DNA of 51,325 bases from NCBI RefSeq assembly GCF_000282215.1, contig NZ_AKJS01000106.1, forward strand, positions 1 to 51,325, read 5' to 3'. A program made the translations under genes and the position numbers. This stretch comes from Pseudomonas sp. GM21. GTDB lineage: Bacteria > Pseudomonadota > Gammaproteobacteria > Pseudomonadales > Pseudomonadaceae. Each line of letters starts with the position of its first letter. Positions within the stretch are counted from its first letter, which is position 1. The notes below the pieces were generated by a model. That model was given only the letters and a program-made list of their open reading frames with translations. It made no database searches and was not told where the DNA came from. Below are positions 26,215 through 34,777 of this stretch, one piece after another.

Positions 26215-27516
26215 TCAGGCTTTCCTGTTCAAAAGTGCGGTAGCGTCATAGGGCGCACGACCTTGCAACGCCTCTTCAATACGCAGCAAACGGTTGTATT
26301 TGCCCACCCGATCCGAACGACTCAGTGAGCCGGTCTTGATCTGTCCGGCACAGGTTGCGACGGCAAGGTCAGCAATGGTGGTGTCCTCGGTTTCTCCCGA
26401 ACGGTGAGAAATGACCGCGGTGTAGCCTGCGTCTTGCGCCATACGAATGGCGTCCAGCGTTTCACTGAGAGTGCCGATCTGGTTGAACTTGATCAGAATC
26501 GAATTACCAATCCCTTTCTGAATGCCCTCACGCAGAATTTTGGTGTTGGTCACAAACAAGTCGTCACCCACCAGTTGCACGTGGCCGAGTTTTTGAGTCA
26601 AACCCGCCCAGCCATCCCAGTCGCTTTCATCCATCCCGTCTTCTATGGAGATGATCGGGTACTTGTCGCAAAGCATCGCCAGGTAATCGGCAAAGCCTTG
26701 CGAACTGAATGTCTGGTCTTCCCCGGACAGTACGTATTGACCGTCTTCGTAAAACTCGGAGGCTGCGCAATCAAGCGCCAGAGTAATTTCCTTGCCCAGC
26801 TCGTAACCCGCTCGACTTACCGCTTCCTTGATAACAATCAGTGCTTCTTCATTGGAAGCAAGTGAGGGAGCAAACCCGCCTTCATCCCCTACCGCGGTAC
26901 TCAGGCCACGCTCGGACAAAACCTTCTTCAAGGAATGAAACACCTCGGCGCCCATGCGCAGGCCTTCACGGAACGACGAGGCGCCGACCGGCTGGATCAT
27001 GAATTCCTGGATATCGATGTTGTTATCAGCGTGCTCACCGCCGTTGATGATGTTCATCATCGGAACCGGCATGCTGAACTTCCCTGGCGATCCGTATAGC
27101 GCCGCCAAGTGTTCGTACAATGGAACACGCTGAACCTCGGCTGCCGCTTTGGCGGTGGCCAGAGAGACGGCGAGGATCGCGTTGGCACCCAGGATGCTTT
27201 TGCTCTCGGTACCATCAAGGGCAATCATCGCATTGTCGATTTCGCGCTGATTCAACGCGTCCAGTCCGATCAAGCATTCACGGATCGGATTGTTCACGTT
27301 TTCGACCGCACGCATCACGCCTTTGCCCATGTAACGCGAAGCGTTATCCCGCAGTTCGAGTGCTTCACGTGAACCGGTAGACGCACCCGACGGAACACTG
27401 GCGGTGGCACTGACGCCACAATTGAGCGTCACAACCGCTTCGACAGTCGGGTTTCCTCGCGAGTCCAGAATTTCACGGGCAGTGATTTGTTGGATACGGC
27501 TGTTCTTGTTAAGCAT
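26215..27516 (-). CDS. eno: Enolase
   Basis: A 433-aa enolase converting 2-phosphoglycerate to phosphoenolpyruvate with magnesium. Diagnostic segments are VPSGASTGSREALELRD, the metal site ISIEDGMDESDWDGW, KFNQIGTLSET (catalytic Lys region) and SHRSGETEDTTIADLAV. It is full length. The start codon overlaps the end of a 56-aa upstream ORF by 8 nt, and AAGGGG inside that ORF serves as RBS, so its translation may be coupled to the small ORF. A separate housekeeping eno is expected elsewhere in a Pseudomonas genome. Confidence 0.95.
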   Translation of the reverse strand: MLNKNSRIQQITAREILDSRGNPTVEAVVTLNCGVSATASVPSGASTGSREALELRDNASRYMGKGVMRAVENVNNPIRECLIGLDALNQREIDNAMIALDGTESKSILGANAILAVSLATAKAAAEVQRVPLYEHLAALYGSPGKFSMPVPMMNIINGGEHADNNIDIQEFMIQPVGASSFREGLRMGAEVFHSLKKVLSERGLSTAVGDEGGFAPSLASNEEALIVIKEAVSRAGYELGKEITLALDCAASEFYEDGQYVLSGEDQTFSSQGFADYLAMLCDKYPIISIEDGMDESDWDGWAGLTQKLGHVQLVGDDLFVTNTKILREGIQKGIGNSILIKFNQIGTLSETLDAIRMAQDAGYTAVISHRSGETEDTTIADLAVATCAGQIKTGSLSRSDRVGKYNRLLRIEEALQGRAPYDATALLNRKA

Positions 27517-27679
27517 GATTTGTCCCCTTCGTATGATTCACTGCCGTTGCCTCTTGGCCTTGCGTACCGAGCAATTCCTGCTGCTCGGCATACTGCGCCC
27601 GAAAATCGAAATCCCGTGGCCATGATGCAAAGTCGTGTTCTTCAACGACTTTGTGATCAGTAGAATTCGTCTCACTCAT
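27509..27679 (-). CDS. Unrecognised 56-aa protein overlapping eno
   Basis: A short frame from the ATG at 27679 to the TAA at 27509-27511, between pyk and eno on the same strand. It starts MSETNSTDHKVVEEHDFASW, is acidic and Gln/Glu-rich in the middle, and has no membrane segment or cysteines. GAGG lies about 10 nt upstream of the ATG. It fills nearly the whole 177-nt pyk-eno spacing and overlaps the eno start by 8 nt, which is typical of a translated leader or coupled gene. It could be a small regulatory subunit or simply a coupling ORF; no family is recognised. Confidence 0.5.
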   Translation of the reverse strand: MSETNSTDHKVVEEHDFASWPRDFDFRAQYAEQQELLGTQGQEATAVNHTKGTNHA

Positions 27680-27693
27680 CAGAGCATCCTCAA

Positions 27694-29142
27694 TCAGCGG
27701 ATCGCTTCGCCTACGCGCACAACACGAAGGGAATTGGTCCCGCCTTGGGCGTTGGCGTAGTCGCCTTTGGTAATCAGAACGTGATCGCCTGCCTTCACCA
27801 CACCACGGCGGGTCAACTCATTCACAGCTTTCTCGTTGACCAATTCAGGGGCGAAATCATCGCTGTCGAACGGAATGGTCGTGACACCACGAAACAACGT
27901 GACCCGATTTTGGGTGGCCAGATTGCGAGAAAAGGCAAAGATCGGAAGGTGCGAGCGAATGCGCGACATCAAGCGAGGTGTATCGCCGCTTTCCGTCATG
28001 CAGATGATGGCTTTGACACCGTGCAGATGGTTGGCCGCGTACATGGCGGACATCGCGATGGACTCGTCGATTTTGTGGAACACCTGGTCGACGCGATGTT
28101 TGGAACGATGGGACTGAGGATGCTTTTCTGCGCCGATGATGATCCGGTGCATGGCCTCGATCGTTTCGATCGGATAGGCACCCGCCGCGGTTTCGGCGGA
28201 GAGCATCACGGCGTCGGTGCCATCAAGCACTGCGTTGGCAACGTCGAACACTTCTGCACGAGTCGGCATTGACTGCGTGATCATCGACTCCATCATCTGA
28301 GTGGCAGTGATCACCACACGATTAAGCGTGCGGGCACGTTCGATAATCAGCTTTTGAACGGCGACCAGTTCCGCGTCACCGATTTCCACCCCCAGGTCAC
28401 CCCGGGCCACCATCACGCCTTCAGATGCTTCGATGATCTCATCGAGAATTCGCAGGTCATTGACGGTTTCTGCGCGTTCAATCTTGGCAATCAGGCCGGC
28501 CTGCCCTCCCGCCTCCTGCATCAGGCGACGAGCCAGGTGCATATCCGAGGCGTCGCGTGGAAACGAGACAGCCAGGTAATCCACCTGCATGTGTGCAGCC
28601 GTCTTGATATCGGCGAAATCTTTTTCGGTCAGCGCCGATGCCGACAGTCCACCGCCTTTGCGATTGATCCCCTTGTTGTTGGACAGCGGTCCGCTTATCA
28701 GGACTTCGCAGATCAATTGCGTCGCTTCGACTTTCAGAACCTTCAACTCGATTCGTCCGTCATCGAGTAACAGAATGTCGTCTGGGCGGCTGTCTGTGAT
28801 CAAGGCCTCGTAGTCGATTCCGACCCGCTGATTGTCCCCGGCATTTTTGTCCAGCGCAGCGTCGAGAATGAATTGCTGCCCCTTCTCGAGAACGACTTTC
28901 CCTTGCGCAAACCGTGCGATGCGAATTTTAGGACCTTGCAGATCGGCCAGTACTGCCACGAAACGACCATGTTTGGCAGCCAGCTCACGCACCAGCCGGG
29001 CACGAGCAATGTGATCTTCAGCCTTCCCATGGGAAAAGTTCAGGCGCACGACATCAACGCCCGCTTTCACCAATCCCTCGAGGGCTTCGAATGATTCTGT
29101 TGCTGGCCCCAACGTGGCCACGATCTTGGTTCTGCGCTGCAT
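27694..29142 (-). CDS. pyk: Pyruvate kinase
   Basis: A 482-aa pyruvate kinase forming pyruvate and ATP from phosphoenolpyruvate and ADP. Typical segments are RRTKIVATLGPATES at the N-terminus, VRLNFSHG, the active-site IAKIERAE, the metal/substrate site MVARGDLGVEIG and ITATQMMESMI. The C-terminal regulatory domain is present. The ATG at 29142 matches the family start, with GAGGAAG upstream; the longer extension to 29220 would run through the palindrome. It is the first gene of the operon and lies divergent to the chemoreceptor gene. Confidence 0.95.
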   Translation of the reverse strand: MQRRTKIVATLGPATESFEALEGLVKAGVDVVRLNFSHGKAEDHIARARLVRELAAKHGRFVAVLADLQGPKIRIARFAQGKVVLEKGQQFILDAALDKNAGDNQRVGIDYEALITDSRPDDILLLDDGRIELKVLKVEATQLICEVLISGPLSNNKGINRKGGGLSASALTEKDFADIKTAAHMQVDYLAVSFPRDASDMHLARRLMQEAGGQAGLIAKIERAETVNDLRILDEIIEASEGVMVARGDLGVEIGDAELVAVQKLIIERARTLNRVVITATQMMESMITQSMPTRAEVFDVANAVLDGTDAVMLSAETAAGAYPIETIEAMHRIIIGAEKHPQSHRSKHRVDQVFHKIDESIAMSAMYAANHLHGVKAIICMTESGDTPRLMSRIRSHLPIFAFSRNLATQNRVTLFRGVTTIPFDSDDFAPELVNEKAVNELTRRGVVKAGDHVLITKGDYANAQGGTNSLRVVRVGEAIR

Positions 29143-29204
29143 GACAGATGCTTCCTCAAACAGGGTTTTATTATTGAACGCAAAGGAAATCTGGATGCGC
29201 TTGT

Positions 29205-29226
29205 GATTATTTGCGTGCAAATAATC
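29205..29226. promoter_or_regulatory. Perfect 22-bp palindrome, candidate operator
   Basis: Arms GATTATTTGC (29205-29214) and its exact reverse complement (29217-29226) flank a 2-nt GT centre. It lies 63 bp upstream of the pyk ATG and in the divergent region shared with the chemoreceptor gene. The symmetry fits a dimeric repressor of the GntR or LacI type; the nearby GntR/FCD regulator is the obvious candidate, but that is inference. Confidence 0.6.
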
Positions 29227-29362
29227 AATCAGCGCAAAGCAATCCTATTGACTGCTAAAACTGCCAGGGACCGAAAAATAGCTTTTTACCTCAATCTTTT
29301 CGTGCTAACACCCAGTACCCAGGTAAGCGCCATCGAAAAAACGCTTAAAAAATCTTGGCACA

Positions 29363-29390
29363 TTGACACACCAAAATGCAATGCTATTTT
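29363..29390 (+). promoter_or_regulatory. Candidate sigma-70 promoter of the chemoreceptor gene
   Basis: TTGACA at 29363-29368 and TATTTT at 29385-29390 are separated by 16 nt. Transcription would begin near 29397, about 60 nt before the ATG at 29458. Confidence 0.5.
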
Positions 29391-29457
29391 AGTCAGCACA
29401 AATACACGCATCCGGCCACGACCCGGATCGCACTACTCTGCCGAAGGGATACTGATC

Positions 29458-31080
29458 ATGCTGCCAAGACACCTCTCCATCGCCAGTCGAATGGTTCTCG
29501 GGTTCGTCATCATTGCCGCGCTGAGCATTGCGCTAGGGGTCTTCGCGCTACGTCAGATCGATGAAGTGCAGGTCCAATCGACCCAGATAAAAGACAATTG
29601 GCTTCAACGGGTACGTGCTCTGGGGGCGGCGAATGCCGCACTGAACCGCTATCGGATGGGATCGATGCAGCACATTCTTTCGGTCAGCGAGAAAGATATG
29701 CAGTCTTACGAGGACAAAACCGCCGGGCGGTTGCGTCAGGTTCGCGAGCAAATGCAGATCTACGCCCAGTTGCTCACGAACGAGGACGATAAGGGACGGT
29801 TGAGCGCGTTCAATGCCAGCCTTGACGTGTATGCAAAAAATCACCTCGAATTGCTAAAGCTTTCTCGCAAGGGGGAAAAAACAGGCGCCAGGGAATTTTT
29901 GATGACGATCAGGGATTCCTACGATCAGATGACGCAAAACTTCGAAGACCTCATCGACCGTTCAAACCAAGGCGCAGAGATGGCAGGTAACGAGTCGATT
30001 GATGCCTATCAACGCGCCGTCCAAGGCGTGGGATTGGTCATCATCCTGGTTGGTATCGGGACAGTTCTGGTGGCATGGCTACTGACTCGCAGCATCACTG
30101 CTCCCTTGAATGTGGCCGTTAAAGCCGCGAAAACAATTGCCGAAGGTGATCTGAGCCAGCCCATTCAACCAACGGGCAACGATGAAGCTACTCGTCTGCT
30201 CGAGTCCTTGGCGACCATGCAAAGCAATCTGATAAAGACCTTGGGACAGATTTCAGGCTCATCCCGCCAATTGACCAGCGCCACTGCCCAACTAAACACG
30301 GTCACGGAAGCCTCCAGTCAGGATATTCAACAGCAACACGCCGAGATTGAGCAGGCAGCCACCGCGGTGACCGAAATGACCGCAGCCATTGAAGAAGTCG
30401 CCCGTAATGCGCTGTCCACGTCCGAGCTGTCCGTGGCTTCACGGGACATTGCACTGAAAGGGCAGCAACGCATGGTCGAAACGTTGGACGCCATAGAGAC
30501 GCTCACCCGAGATGTGCAACTCAGCTCGGAGCAGATCGAAAGCCTGGCCGAACAGTCGCAACGCATTGGCAAGGTACTGGACGTCATTCGCACGATCGCT
30601 GAACAAACCAACCTGTTGGCACTCAACGCCGCTATTGAAGCGGCTCGGGCAGGCGATGCGGGAAGAGGTTTTGCCGTCGTTGCAGATGAGGTACGCGCCC
30701 TCGCCCACCGCACTGCACAGTCGACGCGGGAAATCGAAGAGATGATAAGTGGCATCCAAAGCGGAACGGATACCGCCGTTTCAACCATGCTCAGCAGCAG
30801 TGAGAACACCCGCCTCACGTTGTCTTTGGCCCAATCCACTCAAAGCGCGCTGGCAGAAATTGTCGCCGCCAATGACGACATCAATCAACGCAATCTAATG
30901 ATCACAACGGCCACAGAAGAACAAGCGCACGTTGCACGTTCCGTTGACCGCAACTTGCTCAATATCCGTGATCTATCCGTTCAGTCGGCTACGGGCTCGC
31001 AACAAACCACTGACGCTTCGTTATCCCTTGGCCATCTGGCTGTCGAGCTCAACAGCATGGTGGGCCACTTCAAAATTTAG
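29458..31080 (+). CDS. Methyl-accepting chemotaxis protein (4HB sensor)
   Basis: A 540-aa chemoreceptor. TM1 spans residues ~12-31. A four-helix-bundle ligand domain occupies ~35-185, and TM2 spans ~188-210. A HAMP domain (~210-265) is followed by the signalling domain, with the conserved tip EQTNLLALNAAIEAARAGD at ~382-400 and GRGFAVVADEVRAL just after. The ATG at 29458 starts the family-like MLPRHLSIASRMVLGF and has AAGGGAT upstream; the earlier in-frame start lies in the promoter region. Its position between the glycolytic operon and the GntR/otnC genes suggests it senses the substrate or an intermediate of this pathway. Confidence 0.9.
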   Translation: MLPRHLSIASRMVLGFVIIAALSIALGVFALRQIDEVQVQSTQIKDNWLQRVRALGAANAALNRYRMGSMQHILSVSEKDMQSYEDKTAGRLRQVREQMQIYAQLLTNEDDKGRLSAFNASLDVYAKNHLELLKLSRKGEKTGAREFLMTIRDSYDQMTQNFEDLIDRSNQGAEMAGNESIDAYQRAVQGVGLVIILVGIGTVLVAWLLTRSITAPLNVAVKAAKTIAEGDLSQPIQPTGNDEATRLLESLATMQSNLIKTLGQISGSSRQLTSATAQLNTVTEASSQDIQQQHAEIEQAATAVTEMTAAIEEVARNALSTSELSVASRDIALKGQQRMVETLDAIETLTRDVQLSSEQIESLAEQSQRIGKVLDVIRTIAEQTNLLALNAAIEAARAGDAGRGFAVVADEVRALAHRTAQSTREIEEMISGIQSGTDTAVSTMLSSSENTRLTLSLAQSTQSALAEIVAANDDINQRNLMITTATEEQAHVARSVDRNLLNIRDLSVQSATGSQQTTDASLSLGHLAVELNSMVGHFKI

Positions 31081-31224
31081 CCAATGCAATTTTTTGCATA
31101 ATGCCACGTTAAAAAGTAGTCATCAGCGACGAAACCTGTTCGAATCAAGCCATGCTTCATTCGCTCTCACTAGCCACTACTGCGGACAGTGATCGTCGCC
31201 ACCCTATTTGTAAGTGATCAAAAT

Positions 31225-32124
31225 ATGGCCTCAAGCGCCCTCGTACTACGCATCGCTGCTGAAATCCGGCAGAAAATCCAGACAGGCAAGCTGGCCCTGG
31301 GTGCTCATCTGAGCGCACAAAAAGTCGCCGACGAGTTCAACGTCTCCCGCTCCCCTGCACGCGAAGCGCTGGTGCTGCTCTCCGAGCAAAACATTCTCGA
31401 ACAACTGCCAAATCGTGGGTTCTTCGTGCTGGAACTCGTGCAGGATCCGTCACAAATCCACGATGAGGTGCTTCCGCTTGAAGAGCCGGACGAATACTAC
31501 CGACTCTCGGAAGACTGGCTGAACAATGCAATCCCCAACGAAGTGACAGAGCAGTTTCTGCGCACTCGCTACAACCTGACAAAGGCCCAGGTCATAGACA
31601 TTCTCAACCGGGCGGCAAAAGTCGGTTGGGCCGAGCCGAAACCGGGTTATGGCTGGCGCTTTCTGGACGTCGCAAAAACACCGGAAACTCTCGAACAGAT
31701 CTACAAGGTGCGCTCATTGATCGAGCCGGCGGCGCTGCTGGAGCCGACCTACCATCACGACCTGAGCAAGCTCCAGCGCTTGAAAAAAGAGCAGCAGGAC
31801 ATGCTCAACGGCGGCATCGATAACCTACCGGCTGATGTGCTGCTCAAAAATGGCATTCGCTTCCACGAAGAGTTCATCAAGCTCTCCGGCAACCCGCTTT
31901 ATCACATGATCCTGGTGCAGATGAACAACATGCGGCGCTTGATCGAGTATCGCTCGATGATCGACCGCAAGCGCCTTTTCAAACAGTGCGCCGAACACAT
32001 CCGGATGATCGAACTGGTGGAGCAAGGCAACAACCTTGAAGCCGCGCATCTCATGAAACAGCACCTGAGTGGATCCTTCGCTCACAAATCGCCGATTCTG
32101 AAATTACGACCTGAATCCGCCTAA
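31225..32124 (+). CDS. GntR/FCD-family regulator with a second winged-helix-like segment
   Basis: A 299-aa regulator. Residues ~1-71 form the GntR winged helix (SAQKVADEFNVSRSPAREAL). Residues ~95-155 look like a second winged helix (LRTRYNLTKAQVIDILNRAA, then GYGWRFL), which is not usual for plain FCD proteins. The C-terminal all-helical FCD ligand domain has the conserved IYKVRSLIEPAALL, FHEEFIKLSGNP and CAEHIRMIELVEQGN with metal-ligand His residues. The ATG at 31225 is preferred over the GTG at 31189. It directly precedes otnC (62 nt) and is likely the sugar-acid responsive regulator of the locus. Confidence 0.85.
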   Translation: MASSALVLRIAAEIRQKIQTGKLALGAHLSAQKVADEFNVSRSPAREALVLLSEQNILEQLPNRGFFVLELVQDPSQIHDEVLPLEEPDEYYRLSEDWLNNAIPNEVTEQFLRTRYNLTKAQVIDILNRAAKVGWAEPKPGYGWRFLDVAKTPETLEQIYKVRSLIEPAALLEPTYHHDLSKLQRLKKEQQDMLNGGIDNLPADVLLKNGIRFHEEFIKLSGNPLYHMILVQMNNMRRLIEYRSMIDRKRLFKQCAEHIRMIELVEQGNNLEAAHLMKQHLSGSFAHKSPILKLRPESA

Positions 32125-32186
32125 GCCAACCGTTCAGTTTCAGGCATCGGCACTGGCCTCACATCACTTCTCGAGGAGAGCACAAG

Positions 32187-32825
32187 TTGAGCACCGAAGA
32201 ACAATTGCGTGAAGAAATCTGCACCGTCGGCAAAAGCCTGTACGAACGCGGTTATACCGTGGGTAGCGCAGGCAATATCAGTGCACGCCTGGAAGATGGC
32301 TGGTTGATCACCCCCACCGACGCCTGCCTGGGAAGATTGAAGCCGGAAGAAATCGCGAAAGTCAGCAAGGACGGCACCTGGGTATCCGGCAACAAGCCGT
32401 CGAAAACCCTGGAGCTGCATCGTCAGGTCTACGACCGCAACCCGGAAGTGAATGGTGTAGTGCACACACATTCGACGTCGCTCGTGGCTTTGACGCTCGC
32501 CGGCGTCTGGAAAAACGACGACATCCTCCCTCCACTGACGCCTTACCAAATCATGAAAGTCGGCCACATCCCATTGATCGCCTATCAGCGCCCCGGTTCT
32601 CCTGACGTAGCGGCACAAGTTGCGCAATTGGCCAACGATGTGCGCGGCGTCATGCTGGAACGGCTAGGTCCAGTGGTTTGGGAAACCTCAGTATCAAAAG
32701 CCAGCTTTGCGTTGGAGGAGCTTGAGGAAACGGCAAAGCTCTGGATGATGAGCAATCCGAAGCCTGCACCGCTAGGTGAAGAGGCAATCGAAGACTTGCG
32801 TCGGGTGTTCTCAGTCAAGTGGTGA
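32187..32825 (+). CDS. otnC: 3-oxo-tetronate 4-phosphate decarboxylase-like class II aldolase
   Basis: A 212-aa class II aldolase/adducin-fold protein closest to OtnC (YgbL): GYTVGSAGNISARLEDGW, PTDACLGRLKPEEIAKV, NKPSKTLELHRQ and LTPYQIMKVGHIPLI. OtnC decarboxylates 3-oxo-tetronate 4-phosphate to dihydroxyacetone phosphate. Two zinc His residues are clear in VVHTHST. The third, normally in an ANHG motif, appears as ERLGPVVW with Leu at that position. The start is a TTG at 32187, supported by GAGGAG eight nt upstream. The matching kinase OtnK is at the right edge of the window, now separated by the IS-flanked insertion. Confidence 0.78.
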   Translation: MSTEEQLREEICTVGKSLYERGYTVGSAGNISARLEDGWLITPTDACLGRLKPEEIAKVSKDGTWVSGNKPSKTLELHRQVYDRNPEVNGVVHTHSTSLVALTLAGVWKNDDILPPLTPYQIMKVGHIPLIAYQRPGSPDVAAQVAQLANDVRGVMLERLGPVVWETSVSKASFALEELEETAKLWMMSNPKPAPLGEEAIEDLRRVFSVKW

Positions 32826-33149
32826 TGCCTCCAAGAAGCAACACAAGATGTTCCATTGAATAATGCGTTGATACTCGCCTTGTTAATCAAGATCTCCATT
32901 CATCTCGCTACAGAGGTGATTAGCGAGGCGAATGTCCCCTTGCATAGTTGACACTATTTTCCCCTCAACCTAGGTCATGCAGCCTGACCGGGCACTATCT
33001 AACTGAATTTCCGCGCTATTACGCTCGTTCTTCGAATTCGGGGCAGATTCGTAAGGTGCGCCGATGGAGAGTGACGGCCGGCTGCGAGTTATTTTCAGTC
33101 CATGCGCCAGGCAGCAATCGATTTCTGCGCTTCATGAAAGGCAGAAAAC
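32826..33149. other. Gene-free spacer between otnC and the first IS
   Basis: No convincing ORF is present. A 7-bp inverted repeat CTCGCTA/TAGCGAG with a 10-nt loop occurs near 32908-32931 but lacks a T tract. Near the IS a half-motif GGCAGCAATCG (33110-33120) and the target half-site GGCAGAAAAC (33140-33149) occur, so this looks like a repeat-rich insertion zone. Confidence 0.4.
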
Positions 33150-33153
33150 GGCC
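33140..33153 (-). repeat. IS target half-site, outer flank of copy 1
   Basis: GGCAGAAAAC followed by GGCC. Its complement, GGCCGTTTTCTGCC, differs at one base from the outer flank of copy 2, GGCCGTTTGCTGCC (43782-43795). Confidence 0.7.
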
Positions 33154-34766
33154 GATTCTGTTGAAAAAGTCGGATTTTCAGCTGGCCCGGACTCAGGCAC
33201 GGTCACCAGCGGAGAACCTACTCACCACATTGAGTGGTTTCTCGGCCCTTCGTTGACCTTTGCTGCTCGGTTATTGGGTTGGTTTGAGGGGGTTTGCTTG
33301 GTGCGGGCGCACCTATCCCGTGACCGGTGGCCCTTGAGAGGTAAATTTGGCCAGCCGTCGCAGGTTCTGCACCGCAGCGGCCAGCGTGAACTCATCGGTC
33401 GCGCCACTCATGCCACGTAGCCGCAGGCGATCCAGTTTCAGGATTCGCTTGAGGTGGGCAAACAACATTTCGACCTTTTTACGTTCGTGGCGAGAGCGCT
33501 GATATGCCGGCGTCGCGGCGATGCGCCGCGCCACATCACGAGCGGCTTCATGGACGCTGCGAGCGATCTTGCGGAACGCAGTGTTCGGGCAGCACTTGGC
33601 TTTCATCGGACAGGCAACGCAGTCGGTCTGCCGGGATCGGAAGATGATGGTGTTGGCTTTGGTGACGTGTGAGCGCTCGTTCTTGAAGGCTCGCCATTCG
33701 CTGCGCAATGGGTTTCCGGCCGGGCAGCGGTATTCCTCAGCCTCTTCATTCCAGTGGAAATCGTTGCTCGAAAAACTGTCATTCTTGCGCTCGGTTTTGT
33801 CCCACACCGGCACATGCGGCTCGATGTCTTTTTCCTCCACCATCCAGGCCAGCATCGGCGCTGTACCGTAAGCGGTATCGCCAATGAGGCGCTCCGGCTT
33901 GATGTCGAACTGCGCTTCGACCCGTTCGATCATGGTCTTGGTGCTCTCAACCTCGGCCGTTCGATGAGCCGGTGTAGGTTCCACATCCACGATCACGCCG
34001 TGCTCGGTATCGATCAGATAGTTCGTGGAATAGGCGAAGAACGCTGGGCCTCCCGGAGCAGCGGTCCAGCGGGCTTGAGGATCAGTCAGCGACAGGCGCT
34101 TCGGTAGCGTTTCGGCCAGAGCCTCTTCATCGAGTGCCTCAAGATACTCACGCACGGCACGGGCGCTCAGGGCCGGATCGCTCCAGTTAACCTGTTCATC
34201 ACCCGGTACGCCGCGCTGCCGACTGGCATCCGCCTTGATGATGCTGGCGTCCACAGCAAAGCCTTCGCCTTTGACCAGGCCAGCATCCATGCAACGACGC
34301 AGCACCTCGTTGAACAACCAGCGAAACAGATCGCTGTCCCGAAAACGGCCGTGTCGATTTTTGGAAAAGGTCGAGTGGTTGGGGACTTCATCTTCAAGGC
34401 TCAACCGGCAGAACCAGCGATACGCCAGGTTCAAATGGGCCTCTTCGCACAACCGCCGCTCTGAGCGAATGCCGTAGCAATAGCCCACGATCAGCATGCG
34501 AATCATCAGTTCGGGATCAATCGACGGACGCCCAATCGGGCTGTAAAAATCGGCGAGGTAATGGCGCAAGTCGCTCAGATCGAGGCACTGATCAATGCTG
34601 CGCAGAAGGTGATTGGCTGGGATGTGATCTTCAAGGTTGAACGAGTAAAACAGCCGCTCCTGCCCACTCGATAACTGTCCCATCATGCTGTGTGCTTCCC
34701 TGCTGGCCAATGCAGAGATTTTGCCGCAGGCCAGACAGGGGAGCTACTTTTTCAACAGAATCGGCC
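33150..34766 (-). mobile_element. IS1182-like insertion sequence, copy 1
   Basis: Perfect 17-bp terminal inverted repeats GATTCTGTTGAAAAAGT (33154-33170) and its complement (34746-34762) enclose one transposase gene. GGCC follows outside at each end (33150-33153 and 34763-34766), a likely 4-bp target duplication, giving an element of 1609 bp, or 1617 bp with both GGCC copies. The second copy at 42169-43785 has exactly the same length but opposite orientation. Confidence 0.88.
33313..34686 (-). CDS. IS1182-family transposase, copy 1
   Basis: A 457-aa DDE transposase that catalyses movement of the element. The N-terminal DUF772-like domain includes YSPIGRPSIDPELMIRML. Catalytic acids lie in FAVDASIIKADAS, LIGDTAYGTAPML and ERKKVEMLFAHLKRIL. 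A cysteine-rich segment, CVACPMKAKCCPN, precedes the last motif. The ATGATG start at 34686 matches copy 2; an upstream TTG extension is unlikely. It differs from copy 2 at about a dozen residues (for example NTAFRKIARS against NTSARKIVRS), so the copies are not a very recent duplication. Confidence 0.92.
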   Translation of the reverse strand: MMGQLSSGQERLFYSFNLEDHIPANHLLRSIDQCLDLSDLRHYLADFYSPIGRPSIDPELMIRMLIVGYCYGIRSERRLCEEAHLNLAYRWFCRLSLEDEVPNHSTFSKNRHGRFRDSDLFRWLFNEVLRRCMDAGLVKGEGFAVDASIIKADASRQRGVPGDEQVNWSDPALSARAVREYLEALDEEALAETLPKRLSLTDPQARWTAAPGGPAFFAYSTNYLIDTEHGVIVDVEPTPAHRTAEVESTKTMIERVEAQFDIKPERLIGDTAYGTAPMLAWMVEEKDIEPHVPVWDKTERKNDSFSSNDFHWNEEAEEYRCPAGNPLRSEWRAFKNERSHVTKANTIIFRSRQTDCVACPMKAKCCPNTAFRKIARSVHEAARDVARRIAATPAYQRSRHERKKVEMLFAHLKRILKLDRLRLRGMSGATDEFTLAAAVQNLRRLAKFTSQGPPVTG

Positions 34767-34777
34767 AGAAGCAGTCA
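34763..34777 (-). repeat. IS target half-site, inner flank of copy 1
   Basis: GGCC followed by AGAAGCAGTCA. Its complement, TGACTGCTTCTGGCC, matches the inner flank of copy 2, TGACTGCTGCTGGCC (42158-42172), at 14 of 15 positions. Confidence 0.7.

Noticed and set aside
29355..29380. Sigma-54 promoter (TTGGCAC) upstream of the chemoreceptor gene
   Set aside because: The GC of the -12 element is not at the required spacing; a sigma-70 pair fits better.
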